Shown piece by piece: positions 39,356 to 49,785 of a stretch of 64,000 bases of DNA; positions within the stretch are counted from its first letter, which is position 1; the number at the start of each line of letters is the position of its first letter. Source of the DNA: Malus domestica (Eukaryota; Streptophyta; Magnoliopsida; Rosales; Rosaceae); NCBI RefSeq assembly GCF_042453785.1, contig NC_091670.1, positions 33,119,501 to 33,183,500 on the forward strand, written 5' to 3'. The position numbers and the translations under genes were made by a program. The notes under the pieces were generated by a model. It worked only from the letters and a program-made list of their open reading frames with translations, made no database searches and was not told the origin of the DNA.

Positions 39356-40749
39356 CTCCGGTCATTAGTGTGGATAAGTATATAAATGGATAGAGATAGG
39401 AAAGCAAACACAAGATGTACGTGGTTCACCCAGATTGGCTACGTCCACGGAATAGAAGAGTTCTCATTAATTGTGAAGGGTTTACACAATTACATAGGTT
39501 TAAGCTCTCCTTTAGTGAGTACAAGTGAATGATTTAGTACAACTGACATTAGAGTACAAATGACATTAGGAAATATTGTGGGAGAATGATCTCGTAATCA
39601 CGAAACTTCTAAGTATCGGAGTGTGGTATCATCTTGACTTGCCTTATCTGTCTCATAGGTAGATGTGGCAGCTTCTCTGGAAGTACTCTTCCTCCATCCA
39701 GGGGTGGTATCTTTAACTGGTGGAGATGCACAAGGTAATGTATCAATTTCACTTGAAGCTTACTTGTAGTTTCAGGCTTGGTCAAGCGCGATACAAACCA
39801 TGTAGTAGGAGTCCCCCAAGTCGCCGAGCTAGGGCATCTGCTGAAAGAGGTGACAAACAAGGTAAGCAATCAGAGCTCCGGCTGATTTTTCACCTTCTCC
39901 CCATCTTGCAGCAGCATGAAGGATAAAGAGAAGAAAAATGAGAAGAGATGATATGGGATACTTTTGCTTTTGAAGAAGTAGCTTTCCACAGGCTTATTCT
40001 TGAACTGAGCTGGAGGGTTTTCTGGTTTCCTCCAGAGTATAAGGCCGACTGAAGAATTTGAGGGTCAAAACAAGTCCATCAAATCTAGAGTACGTTCGAC
40101 CCTGCTGATATGGGATACTTTTGCTTTTGACAGAGTAATGGATGTATAGGCACGTGTGCTGTTACGCTTGTCTCCACATGCTTCCTTGTATCCTTCGCAC
40201 TTGCCCTATCTGTTCCTCAAGCAGATGCGGTATCTTCCCTGGAAACATAAGATGTTGAAGATGAGTACTCGAGAGCAATGCCAGGTAAGTAATCAGGTAA
40301 GGGGTTCCAGGCAGTCAGTTCCTGGTTGGGAGCTTGATTTCAAGTGCTGACTGATTGCTCTATTTCTCCTTGTCTTGCAGGTAAAAACAAAGCTAAAGGA
40401 AAAGACAGGGAAAAAGCATGATATGGGATACTCTTGCTTTTAACCCTGATGATATGAGATATTCTTGCTCTAGTATAGCTTGTTTGCAGAGGTATTATCG
40501 GGGGGAAAGAAAGCTGAATATTTCGAAAGGCTTCGTTGGGAGTGCCCTCTCAGATATGAGGAAGGGTTAAGCATTTTTGCAGGTCTGCCTGTCCGTTGGG
40601 GATGGAGGTCGACATATATAGGAGTCTCTCTAACAAGTAGTAATGTTATTCCTTTACCCTGCTTGGTCACAGCACGGTAGTGGGAGCTGCCAGCTTCACA
40701 TGTTTTAACTCTGTCAGAGCACTTTGAAAAAGTGGCATTAGGTATCTGG

Positions 40750-42500
40750 CTCTCGAGATTCGGAGAACGATGCTTCTTCGATTTTTGAGAAAGCAATCAT
40801 GCTGGGGGTCTGGCTCTCGAGATTCGGGGAGCAGTGTCTCTTCGATTTTTGAGAAAGTAATCATGTTGGGAGTCTGGCTCTCGAGATTCGGAGGACGGTG
40901 CCTCTTCGATTTTGGAGTAAGCAATCTTGTTGGGAGTGTTTTCTCGGATGTGAGTAAAGGTTGGGCATGTTTGCTACTCTACCTTGCCACGAAGCACAGA
41001 GGTTGACACACAGGGACTTTCCAATTATCCAGCAGTGGTACTGTTCCTTTACCCTTGTGGGTAATAATATGGTAGCTAGACCTTCAAAATTTATGTGTCT
41101 AAACTTTGTTAGTGCTGTTTCTTTTACCTTTCTTGGTCAGAGCGATGTAGTGGGAGCTGCAAGCTTCACGTGCTCAACTTTGGCAGAGACTTTGGCAAAG
41201 TTATCTGTGGTACCCATGAGCTATTGTTGCGTGTGGGAAGTGGGTGATTGAACAGTAAGATTCATGTGCTTTCGACTTCACCAGAAGTCTTCGACAGAAT
41301 GCCCATAATTTCCGCAAAGCTGAGTGTGCGTGTGACACGTGCTGACAAGGCTAGAAAAGTAGGTACCTCTTCGATTTCTGAGATCGGCCCTCGTGATCTC
41401 TGAGCAGCCCAACTTTTGAGAAAGCGAGCGCCTCTTCGATTGATTCGGAGAACGATGCCTCTTCGATTTTTGAGAAAGCAATCATGCTGGGGGTCTGGCT
41501 CTCGAGATTCGGGGAGCAGTGTCTCTTCGATTTTTGAGAAAGTAATCATGTTGGGAGTCTGGCTCTCGAGATTCGGAGGGCGGTGCCTCTTCGATTTTGG
41601 AGCAAGCAATCTTGTTGGAAGTGTTTTCTCGAATGTGAGTAAAGGTTGGGCATGTTTGCTAGTCTACCTTGCCACGAAGCACAGAGGTTGACACACAGGG
41701 ACTTTCCAATTATCCAGCAATGGTACTGTTCATTTACCCTCTCTTCGATTTTTGATAAAGTAGTCATGTTGGGAGTCTGGCTCTCGAGATTCGGAGGACG
41801 GTGCCTCTTCGATTTTGGAGCAAGCAATCTTATTGGGAGTGTTTTCTCGAAATGTGAGTAAAGGTTGGGCATGTTTGCTAGTCTACCTTGCCACAAGGCA
41901 CAAAGGTTGACACACAGGGACTTTCCAATTATCTAGCAGTGGTACTGTTCCTTTACCCTTGTGGGTAATAATATGGTAGCTAGACCTTCAAAATTTATGG
42001 GTCTAAACTTTGTTAGTGCTGTTTCTTTGCTATACTTTTACCCTTCTTGGTCAGAGCGATGTAGTGGGAGCTGCAAGCTTCACGTGCTCAACTTTGGCAG
42101 AGAACTTTGGCAAAGTTATCTGTGGTACCCATGAGCTATTGTTGCGTGTGGGAAGTGGGTGATTGGACAGTAAGATTCATGTGTTTTCTACTTCCCCAGA
42201 AGTCTTCGACAGAATACCCATAATTTCCGCAAAGCTGAGTGTGCGTGTGACAGGTGCTGACAAGGCTGGAAAAGTAGGTGCCTCTTCGATTTCTGAGATC
42301 GGCCCTCGTGGTCTCTGAGGAACCCAGCTTTTGAGAAAGCGAGCGCCTCTTCGATTTCTGAGATCGGCTTTCATGGTCTTTGAGCAGCCCAAATTTTGAG
42401 AAAGCAAACACCTCTTCGATTTATGAGATTACCCTCGTGGTCTCTAAGCAGCCCAGCTTTTGAGAAAGCAAACGCCTTTTCGATTTCTGAGCAGGCGCCT
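40750..42500. repeat. Complex tandem repeat, 0.7-0.9 kb units with 65-bp sub-repeats
   Basis: The block GATTCGGAGAACGATGC through TTGAGAAAGCGAGCGCC is repeated: GTGGGTAATAATATGGTAGC occurs at about 41059 and 41962, and the TCTCGAGATTCGGAGG block at about 40885, 41565 and 41788. Inside, CCTCTTCGATTTCTGAGA with CAGCCCAGCTTTTGAGAAAG recurs as 60-70 bp units between 42280 and 42490. Confidence 0.85.
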
Positions 42501-42652
42501 CTTCGATGTCTGAAGCTCCGTCGAGTGCAGCTTTTTATAGGGGCTGGCATTAAGTTCCAAAGCACACTTGAATCTCCACCAGTAGAAGCTCCATTCTTGC
42601 ACTTCTAAGATCTTGATTTGTCCGACTTCTTCTCTCTTCAACACCTTTGAAA

Positions 42653-43327
42653 ATGTCTGGCCCCTCCGACTGTCGTTTTGACTTGAACCTTGTTGAAGAG
42701 GCAGCCCCGCCTTCTCCAGACAACATATGGCGCCCATCCTTCGTCTCCCCTACTGGTCCTCTTACCATTGGGGATTCCGTGATGAAGAATGATATGACCA
42801 CTGCGGTGGTGGCCAGGAACCTTCTCACTCCCAAAGATAACAGGCTACTTTCCAAACGGTCTGATGAGTTAGCTGTTAAGGATTCGCTGGCTCTCAGTGT
42901 TCAGTGTGCAGGTTCTGTGTCTAATATGGCCCAACGCCTATTTGCTCGAACCCGCCAAGTTGAATCATTGGCGGCCGAAGTGATGAGTCTCAAACAGGAG
43001 ATTAGAGGGCTCAAGCATGAGAATAAACAGTTGCACCGGCTCGCACATGACTATGCTACAAACATGAAGAGGAAGCTTGACCAGATGAAGGAAACTGATG
43101 GTCAGGTTTTACTTGATCATCAGAGATTTGTGGGTTTGTTCCAAAGGCATTTATTGCCTTCGTCTTCTGGGGCTGTACCGCGTAATGAAGCTCCAAATGA
43201 TCAACCTCTGATGCCTCCTCCTTCTAGGGTTCTGTCCAGTACTGAGGCTCCGAATGATCCCCCTTCGATGCCTTCTCTTTCTGGGGCTCTACCGACTGCT
43301 GAGACTTCTCCTAAGCAACCTTTGTGA
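42653..43327 (+). CDS. Transposon-encoded coiled-coil protein of unknown function
   Basis: An open frame of 224 residues from the ATG at 42653 (MSGPSDCRFDLNLVEE). The middle (about 95-165) has a heptad-rich segment (RTRQVESLAAEVMSLKQEIR and following) that should form a coiled coil. The C-terminus holds three imperfect repeats of about 19-20 residues built on PSSSGAVP..EAPNDQPLMPP. No catalytic or zinc motif is visible. It belongs to the non-autonomous LTR-type element; similar proteins are common in annotated Rosaceae genomes as uncharacterised proteins (memory). A role in packaging or RNA binding is only a guess. Confidence 0.65.
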   Translation: MSGPSDCRFDLNLVEEAAPPSPDNIWRPSFVSPTGPLTIGDSVMKNDMTTAVVARNLLTPKDNRLLSKRSDELAVKDSLALSVQCAGSVSNMAQRLFARTRQVESLAAEVMSLKQEIRGLKHENKQLHRLAHDYATNMKRKLDQMKETDGQVLLDHQRFVGLFQRHLLPSSSGAVPRNEAPNDQPLMPPPSRVLSSTEAPNDPPSMPSLSGALPTAETSPKQPL

Positions 43328-43587
43328 AGGCTCCATCTTGTTTGTTTATTTTGACTCATGTATATGTACATATTTGAAGCTTATCGGGGATATCAATAAA
43401 TAAGTTTTCCTTCATTTCAACGTATTGTGTTAAATACACCAAAGCCTTCTTCGCTAAGTTCTTTGAATTTTCTTTTGTTGAAGCTTGTATGTTGAAGCTT
43501 TCTGAGTGGAGCATGTAGGTTGGGGTAGTGTTCCCTTAATTTTCTGAGTGAGGAAAACTTCTCGGTTGGAGACTTGGAAAATCCAAG

Positions 43588-46500
43588 TCACTGAGTAGGA
43601 TCGGCTATATGAATCTTAGAACGCCATTGTGCTCGGTCCTGTGTCATGTCCTTCGTTAGATCCAAGTACTCTAAGTCTTTTCTTAGAGTCTCTTCCAAAG
43701 TTTTCCTAGGTCTTCCTCTACCCCTTCGGCCCTGAACCTTTGTCCCATAGTCGCATCTTCTAATCGGAGCGTCAGTAGGCCTTCTTTGCACATGTCCAAA
43801 CCACCATAACCGATTTTCTCTCATCTTTCCTTCAATTTTGGCTACTCCTACTTTACCCCGGATATCCTCATTCCTAATCTTATCCTTTCTCGTGTGCCCA
43901 CACATCCAACGAAGCATCCTCATCTCCGCTACACCCATTTTGTGTACGTGTTGATGCTTCACCGCCCAACATTCTGTGCCATACAGCATCGCCGGCCTTA
44001 TTGCCGTCCTATAAAATTTTCCCTTGAGCTTCAGTGGCATACGACGGTCACACAACACACCAGATGCACTCTTCCACTTCATCCATCTAGCTTGTATTCT
44101 ATGGTTGAGATCTCCATCTAATTCTCCGTTCTTTTGCAAGATAGATCCTAGGTAACGAAAACGGTCGCTCTTTGGTATTTCTTGATCTCCGATCCTCACC
44201 CCTAACTCGTTTTGGCCTCCATTTGCACTGAACTTGCACTCCATATATTCTGTCTTTGATCGGCTTAGGCGAAGACCTTTAGATTCCAACACTTCTCTCC
44301 AAAGGTTAAGCTTTGCATTTACCCCTTCCTGAGTTTTATCTATCAACACTATATCGTCTGCGAAAAGCATACACCAAGGAATATCATCTTGAATATGTCC
44401 TGTTAACTCATCCATTACCAACGCAAAAAGGTAAGGACTTAAGGATGAGCCTTGATGTAATCCTACAGTTATGGGAAAGCTTTCGGTTTGTCCTTCATGA
44501 GTTCTTACGGCAGTCTTTGCTCCTTCATACATATCCTTTATAGCTTGGATATATGCTACTCGTACTCCTTTCTTCTCTAAAATCCTCCAAAGAATGTCTC
44601 TTGGGACCCTATCATACGCTTTTTCCAAATCTATAAAGACCATGTGTAAATCCTTTTTCCCATCTCTATATCTTTCCATCAATCTTCGTAAGAGATAGAT
44701 TGCCTCCATGGTTGAGCGCCCTGGCATGAACCCGAATTGGTTGTCCGAAACCCGTGTCTCTTGCCTCAATCTATGCTCAATGACTCTCTCCCAGAGCTTC
44801 ATTGTATGACTCATTAACTTAATACCCCTATAGTTCATGCAATTTTGTACGTCGCCCTTATTCTTGTAGATAGGCACCAAAGTGCTCGTTCGCCACTCAT
44901 TTGGCATCTTCTTCGTTTTCAAAATCCTATTGAAAAGGTCAGTGAGCCATGTTATACCTGTCTCTCCCAAAACTTTCCACACTTCGATTGGTATATCGTC
45001 TGGGCCTATTGCTTTTCTATGCTTCATCTTCTTCAAAGCTACAACCACTTCTTCCTTCCGGATTCGACGATAAAAAGAGTAGTTTCTACACTCTTCTGAG
45101 TTACTCAACTCCCCTAAAGAAGCACTCCTTTCATGTCCTTTATTGAAAAGATTATGAAAATAACCTCTCCATCTGTCTTTAACCGCGTTCTCTGTAGCAA
45201 GAACCTTTCCATCCTCATCCTTGATGCACCTCACTTGGTTTAGGTCCCTTGTCTTCTTTTCCCTTGCTCTAGCTAGTTTATAGATATCCAACTCTCCTTC
45301 TTTGGTATCTAGTCGTTTATACATATCGTCGTAAGCCGCTAACTTAGCTTCTCTGACAACTTTCTTCGCCTCTTGCTTCGCTTTTCTATACCTTTCATCA
45401 TTTTCATCGGTCCTCTCCTTGTATAAGGCTTTACAACATTCCTTCTTAGCCTTCACCTTTGTTTGTACCTCCTCATTCCACCACCAAGATTCCTTTTGGT
45501 GTGGGGCAAAGCCCTTGGACTCTCCTAATACCTCTTTTGCTACATTTCGGATACAACTAGCCATGGAATCCCACATTTGGCTAGCTTCCCCCTCTCTATC
45601 CCACACACATTGGGTGATTACCTTCTCTTTGAAAATGGCTTGTTTTTCTTCTTTTAGATTCCACCATCTAGTCCTTGGGCACTTCCAAGTCTTGTTCTTT
45701 TGTCTCACTCTTTTGATATGTACATCCATCACCAACAAGCGATGTTGATTAGCCACGCTCTCTCCTGGTATAACTTTGCAATCCTTACAAGTTATACGAT
45801 CCCCTTTCCTCATTAGAAGAAAATCTATTTGTGTTTTTGACGACCCACTCTTGTAGGTGATCACATGTTCTTCTCTCTTCTTAAAGAAGGTGTTGGCTAA
45901 GAAGAGATCATATGCCATTGCAAAATCCAAGATAGCTTCCCCATCCTCGTTTCTCTCCCCAAAACCATGGCCACCATGAAAACCTCCATAGTTGCCTGTC
46001 TCCCTGCCCACGTGTCCATTTAAATCTCCTCCTATAAATAACTTCTCCGTCTGAGCAATTCCTTGCACCAAGTCTCCAAGGTCTTCCCAAAATTTCTCCT
46101 TCGACCTCGTATCCAACCCTACTTGAGGTGCGTACGCACTAATCACATTGATAAGTTCTTGTCCTATTACAATCTTGATTGCCATGATTCTATCTCCTAC
46201 CCTCTTGACATCTACAACATCTTGCGTCAAGGTCTTATCCACGATGATGCCAACACCGTTTCTCGTTCTATTTGTGCCCGAATACCAAAGTTTAAACCCT
46301 GAGTTTTCTAGATCCTTTGCCTTACTACCAACCCACTTAGTTTCTTGTAGGCACATAATATTTATCCTTCTCCTCACCATAACTTCCACTACTTCCATAG
46401 ATTTTCCCGTTAAGGTTCCTATATTCCACGTTCCTAAACGCATTTTGCTCTCTTGAACTCTACCCTTCTGTCCTAGCTTCTTCACCCTCCCCCGTCTAAT

Positions 46501-46746
46501 AGGATCAAAGTACTTCTTGTGTGTGTCCCGTGTAAAGTTGATAGGAGCATATGCTCCCAAACAACTTTGAGTGGAGTCGTTCGAAAAGAAGTTTCTACGG
46601 CCCCCTTGCTCATTTAACACTGCATCCGGGTGCCGATGGAGATACAGCGACCCTTGCTCACTTATCACTGTGCTCGGGCCACACAGCGCGCCACTTACGG
46701 GTGACGCCCTAGCTTTAGCGCGATTTTGTTCTAGATTCATTTTCAT
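43588..46746 (-). CDS. RTE-type LINE endonuclease/reverse transcriptase, intact 1052-residue ORF
   Basis: The ATG at 46746 opens an uninterrupted frame to a TGA at 43588-43590. After an N-terminal extension of about 100 residues comes an AP-endonuclease domain ([55 protein letters not shown]) and then a reverse transcriptase ([56 protein letters not shown], and the catalytic FADDIVLID). The C-terminus has [18 protein letters not shown] and [13 protein letters not shown], usual for plant RTE. The product nicks target DNA and primes reverse transcription of its own RNA. Lack of the 3' TTG tail directly next to this copy suggests it cannot mobilise in its present form. Confidence 0.95.
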   Translation of the reverse strand: MKMNLEQNRAKARASPVSGALCGPSTVISEQGSLYLHRHPDAVLNEQGGRRNFFSNDSTQSCLGAYAPINFTRDTHKKYFDPIRRGRVKKLGQKGRVQESKMRLGTWNIGTLTGKSMEVVEVMVRRRINIMCLQETKWVGSKAKDLENSGFKLWYSGTNRTRNGVGIIVDKTLTQDVVDVKRVGDRIMAIKIVIGQELINVISAYAPQVGLDTRSKEKFWEDLGDLVQGIAQTEKLFIGGDLNGHVGRETGNYGGFHGGHGFGERNEDGEAILDFAMAYDLFLANTFFKKREEHVITYKSGSSKTQIDFLLMRKGDRITCKDCKVIPGESVANQHRLLVMDVHIKRVRQKNKTWKCPRTRWWNLKEEKQAIFKEKVITQCVWDREGEASQMWDSMASCIRNVAKEVLGESKGFAPHQKESWWWNEEVQTKVKAKKECCKALYKERTDENDERYRKAKQEAKKVVREAKLAAYDDMYKRLDTKEGELDIYKLARAREKKTRDLNQVRCIKDEDGKVLATENAVKDRWRGYFHNLFNKGHERSASLGELSNSEECRNYSFYRRIRKEEVVVALKKMKHRKAIGPDDIPIEVWKVLGETGITWLTDLFNRILKTKKMPNEWRTSTLVPIYKNKGDVQNCMNYRGIKLMSHTMKLWERVIEHRLRQETRVSDNQFGFMPGRSTMEAIYLLRRLMERYRDGKKDLHMVFIDLEKAYDRVPRDILWRILEKKGVRVAYIQAIKDMYEGAKTAVRTHEGQTESFPITVGLHQGSSLSPYLFALVMDELTGHIQDDIPWCMLFADDIVLIDKTQEGVNAKLNLWREVLESKGLRLSRSKTEYMECKFSANGGQNELGVRIGDQEIPKSDRFRYLGSILQKNGELDGDLNHRIQARWMKWKSASGVLCDRRMPLKLKGKFYRTAIRPAMLYGTECWAVKHQHVHKMGVAEMRMLRWMCGHTRKDKIRNEDIRGKVGVAKIEGKMRENRLWWFGHVQRRPTDAPIRRCDYGTKVQGRRGRGRPRKTLEETLRKDLEYLDLTKDMTQDRAQWRSKIHIADPTQ

Positions 46747-46870
46747 AAGGATTCGACGTGATCATGGAGTGCCGGCTGTCGACTACCTGACGCCCTCCCC
46801 CTCCTCCTTTATCCGGGCTTGGGACCGGCCATGTAAAATTACATAGGCGGAGTTGGTTTTAACAAAGCAA

Positions 46871-47219
46871 ACGGAAAACAAAACAATAAACAATGATTTT
46901 CAAACAGTGCATAACCTGTTGAATTAGAGGAAAAAACTGAAAACCCATACCCTTCCATACATCCCTCTGTCATTCTGTCCTCACTGACCCCGTGCACTAA
47001 CCCATTAATTAACCCCAAAAAATGCACACAACCATGCTTTCTCCTCTCCCTCTCTCTATCTCTATCTCCCTGTCCACATCTCTTTCAAAAATGATAAATC
47101 CCCCAAAACCGGATCTAACATACTAAACAATTCGAAAATCTAAGCTACCATTAAAGAATATAATTTAAAAAACAAACTTGTCTTTGGATTTGAGGCATGC
47201 ATCGCAAGATCCGGCACAC
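46871..47219. other. Element B sequence between the LINE and the shared module
   Basis: No gene recognised; CT-rich stretch at about 47040-47085. Confidence 0.4.
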
Positions 47220-47269
47220 CCCACTCTCAGTAAGGTTTGTTCATGACCCCTACCCTGTCTCCCTGAAAT

Positions 47270-47470
47270 CCTGACGACCCATACGGTCTTCTCTGACCAT
47301 ACCCACTCTCCCACTTGTGAAATCCATCTGCAGCAACAGTGTCGAGACCTCTCTCTCTCTCTCGCAAACCCTCCATCCCCGAAACCCTAGTTGAACGACA
47401 GCAAATGATACCTACCCGGTTACCCCCCATCTCGCCCAAAACCGATAGGACAAAATTGCCCTTCCTAACT
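47270..47470 (-). repeat. Module shared by Helitron-like elements A and B (copy in B)
   Basis: It matches 51049-51250 in the same orientation: GTCTTCTCTGACCATAC, CTCTCCCACTTGTGAAA, CCATCTGCAGCAACAGTG and AAAATTGCCCTTCC are in both. On the minus strand it reads ADGFHKWES.YGQRRP. In A it lies upstream of the RHD3 exons. It may be a captured promoter/5' exon or a conserved internal part of the transposon. Confidence 0.75.
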
Positions 47471-47643
47471 TTTACATTATAGAACAACGCAGCAAAAACT
47501 CAAGCAAGAAAATGAACACATACCAGTGATTATTTCCTCATAGGTTATTCCCAATGTAATATGTTAGATTGGATAATTTCCAGAAATAAAATAAACATTC
47601 CGAAAGGTTCAGCTAAGTTTCTTGTTTCTCCAAAGAAAGTTAC

Positions 47644-48506
47644 CTGTAAATGAAGAACATCTGCTAATAGCAACCTCTTCAAGTGAGGGAAGGTAAGCAG
47701 TTGGGATGGCGTTTGCCCGAAGTATGCAATCTGGTCCTGTGTTGCACGCTGTTGTACCTGATTTTGGCACAGAGGAAAAAAGAATGTACTGAAAAAAATT
47801 ATCAAACAATAATGGAAAAAATCATACAGATGCCAACAGAAACTACACTTACTGGGTCTGAGATCTTATCAATATCCACTGTCCCTTCATAGGTAATGTA
47901 AAAGAAAAAATTATTTGCCATTATAGCTTCTTTGCCACGCTGCTTATACCTGTATATTCCAATTTATTAATGAATATAACAGTTTCAAAAATGAAACATT
48001 CAAAGTTGATATAGTCTAGAGTTGTGATGAACTTATAAAAGAAAAAGTTAAAAACAAAATGAAATGAAAGAAAAAGAGGTAGATACAAACCAAAAATAAA
48101 CTAAAATTAAAAATCTCCAAAGTCCAAAGAAACCTACCCGAATATGAGATCAATCCATTCATGCAAATGCGTAGATGCATGCTCACTTTCAAGAGCCCAA
48201 GTTGTTGAAATACCAGCCACAACAATCTTACCATCAACCTCGTCCTGCAAGGAAATGAAGTTAAACTTAAAACAGATCATTCTAGGAACACATGTAACCT
48301 AAAAATGTTATGCATTAAACTTGTGCTTCCAAGCATATATTATAGATGACTTGTCCTGGATGTTCTTCTTATATTAAAGAAACCATCATTATTGTTGCGT
48401 ACACCTTAAGCTGTGATAGTAGCATATATACAGCCCGATAAGCAGGGTCTTCTGTGCTTTCCACGATAAACATATACTCTAAGGGACCACCATAGAGAGA
48501 AGTGAC
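47644..48506 (-). CDS. Chimeric gene: ceramide glucosyltransferase exons fused to BEACH-domain exons (transposon-captured)
   Basis: Four exons with GT-AG borders and matching phases: 48506-48405, 48244-48138, 47949-47853 and 47757-47644 give about 140 codons without a stop. The first exon reads [20 protein letters not shown] then [10 protein letters not shown], as in plant ceramide glucosyltransferase (glucosylceramide synthesis in the ER/Golgi). The second begins with its next segment ([12 protein letters not shown]) and, inside the same exon, turns into BEACH-domain sequence [20 protein letters not shown]. The third and fourth continue [40 protein letters not shown] and [20 protein letters not shown] proteins act in membrane trafficking. 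Neither enzyme active site nor a complete BEACH fold is present. No upstream in-frame ATG exon was found; an in-frame ATG lies in the first exon at EYM. It may be transcribed from sequence near the element end, but this is untested. Confidence 0.78.
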
Positions 48507-49520
48507 CTGTTTTCGTTAATTAAACAAAATAGTGCAGACCATATTGGAAGAAAACCTTGGATACAAATTCAACCTATTAAATCAGTTAGCAGGAGGATTT
48601 TGAACACTTCACCAGATAAGACATCCCTACAGTGCAAATACAGAAATTTAGACATGCCCACCAAAAGAAAATATAGCTTAACTATGTTAATCTAATATCA
48701 CAAAGATATTGAGTTTCTGAGTCTCAGACCCAATAGAGTGTAATTTAAACTTCTTATGAAGAAAAACCTAATTTTCAACTCGAAAATAATACAAAAACAT
48801 GATTGGCTTTGACCACTCTCATTCCAAATGTTCTAGCGTAGCCCCTGACTCAAGGGCTCACCAAATGGGTTTTCGATTTCTGAATGAAATTAGAAGCCTA
48901 AGTAATGTTTGATGGCATATTGAATCATCAAGAGCAGGATTCATATGTCCCCTTCCTTGCACAGAACCTAAATATGATCGAAAAAGAATAATGAAAACCT
49001 AAACGAATTACAGAGGAACTGATGGGTTTATGCATCAGCAAGAGGAAGAAAAAAACGACATACCTTCCTGACGCCACCTCAACCCCTCGTGTTGTCCCCA
49101 TCACCTCGATCTAATCGAATCATAAAGGCTCGGCCCGACCCGACCGAAACGAAGCACAGCCTCTCTCGCCTCTTGAAATCTGAAATCCCCACCCCAAAAA
49201 ACCACGCATGGGCCTTCCTGACACAAAAGGTGGAGTAAGACGACACAGGCGAGAGAAGGGAGACGGCGGCGAGAGGAGGATAGGACGGAGGCGAGACCGT
49301 CTGCGTCGTTCTCGCGGGGTCTGCAAGACGGAAGAGGCAAGGAGGGTTTGAAAAGGAAATGGAAAAGGGCGGTTTTACCATTGTTCTTCCCTTCCCCCGA
49401 TCATCAACACATGTACATCAAGATTAGCAGCAGAGAGAGGCTGTGGTAGATTTGTAAATAAGTTGAAAACACTGTTCATTTCTACAGTGCCATTTCCATG
49501 CCTTCTTTAGACTAAAGTAA

Positions 49521-49671
49521 TATGTAATATTGTGGACTGAGAGGAGGAATGAATGACTGAATGAAACTTTCTACTTTTTCCCTTATTCTTCTTTCCTTAT
49601 CTCCTTCAATTTCTGCACTGTTTTCTATTGAAGCTAACATCTCAAGACACCCGAGCCCATTAGTCGTATCA
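49521..49671 (+). repeat. 3' LTR of the Gypsy element, second part (displaced)
   Basis: 151 bp matching the second half of the 5' LTR with two substitutions, starting TATGTAATATTGTGG and ending GTCGTATCA, followed by the target duplication TAACC at 49672-49676. Confidence 0.95.
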
Positions 49672-49785
49672 TAACCAAACAATCAAAACCCAAAATAAAA
49701 AAAATTCATACAACAACAATGCTTTCACAGAAAAATCTCTAAAAAAAAACCCCACAAACCCCCTAAAAAAAATCAATCTGACTAC

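Larger units (their letters stand above)
39359..43587 (+). mobile_element. Non-autonomous LTR-type element (LARD-like) with one coiled-coil ORF
   Basis: It starts after the RTE fragment with TGTGGATAAGTATATAAATGG and a sequence resembling LTRs of an abundant Rosaceae family (recognised from memory). It then has two intron-like modules, a complex tandem repeat (40750-42500) and an ORF (42653-43327), and ends with a polyadenylation-like AATAAATAAG near 43397 and a GACTTGGA-AAA-TCCAAGTC hairpin at 43571-43589. No RT or integrase is present. Neither a matching second LTR nor a target duplication could be found, so borders and class are tentative. Confidence 0.5.
38803..46853 (-). mobile_element. 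RTE-type LINE locus (mosaic) bounded by a 17-bp target duplication
   Basis: TGGTTTTAACAAAGCAA occurs at 38786-38802 and 46854-46870. The left end on the minus strand is the RTE 3' end ACTTAGTGGGAAAAGGC followed by a TTG-repeat tail; the right end is the 5' end with the CCGGTCCCAAGCCCGG segment. Inside are a full-length ORF (43588-46746), a second diverged 3' fragment (38839-39355), and an LTR-type element between them. A single full-length RTE would be about 3.5 kb, so the locus has been enlarged by later insertion and recombination. Confidence 0.8.
34059..49520 (-). mobile_element. Helitron-like element B (15.5 kb) inserted in the Gypsy 3' LTR
   Basis: Its boundaries are fixed by comparison with the intact 5' LTR: sequence between AATATAAA and TATGTAAT is extra, with no target duplication and an A^T target, as known for Helitrons. 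The left end starts CTAGAAATTAGGCC; on the minus strand this is a 3' terminus ...CCTAATTTCTAG followed by host T, preceded by a degraded GTGGCAATGCGC hairpin. The right end is CTTTAGACTAAAGTAA as in A and C. It contains minus-strand exons of several host genes, an RTE LINE and an LTR-type non-autonomous element. No Rep/helicase was seen. The 5' end is TT and not TC, which is atypical. Confidence 0.8.
24536..49671 (+). mobile_element. Gypsy LTR retrotransposon, chromovirus type, split by a CACTA-like element and by Helitron-like element B
   Basis: The 5' LTR 24536-24800 (265 bp) starts TGTTGAGCCC and ends GTCGTATCA. The 3' LTR is in two pieces: 33949-34058 and 49521-49671 (261 bp together). 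A 5-bp target duplication TAACC lies at 24531-24535 and, only when the displaced second LTR piece is used, at 49672-49676. The primer-binding site TGGTATCAGAGCC begins at 24803 (initiator Met-tRNA type) and a polypurine tract ACGGGGGAGGAG precedes the 3' LTR. The body encodes gag, protease, RT, RNase H, integrase and a C-terminal chromodomain. Short LTRs and the chromodomain suggest a Reina-like lineage. The coding sequence is broken by several frameshifts and stops. Confidence 0.95.

Noticed and set aside
43894..46846. Many plus-strand open frames of 60-110 residues
   Set aside because: Antisense shadows of the RTE ORF, whose codon pattern leaves the other strand open.
49521..49671. Independent solo LTR fragment
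   Set aside because: It is exactly the missing second half of the 3' LTR and is followed by the same TAACC duplication as found before the 5' LTR.
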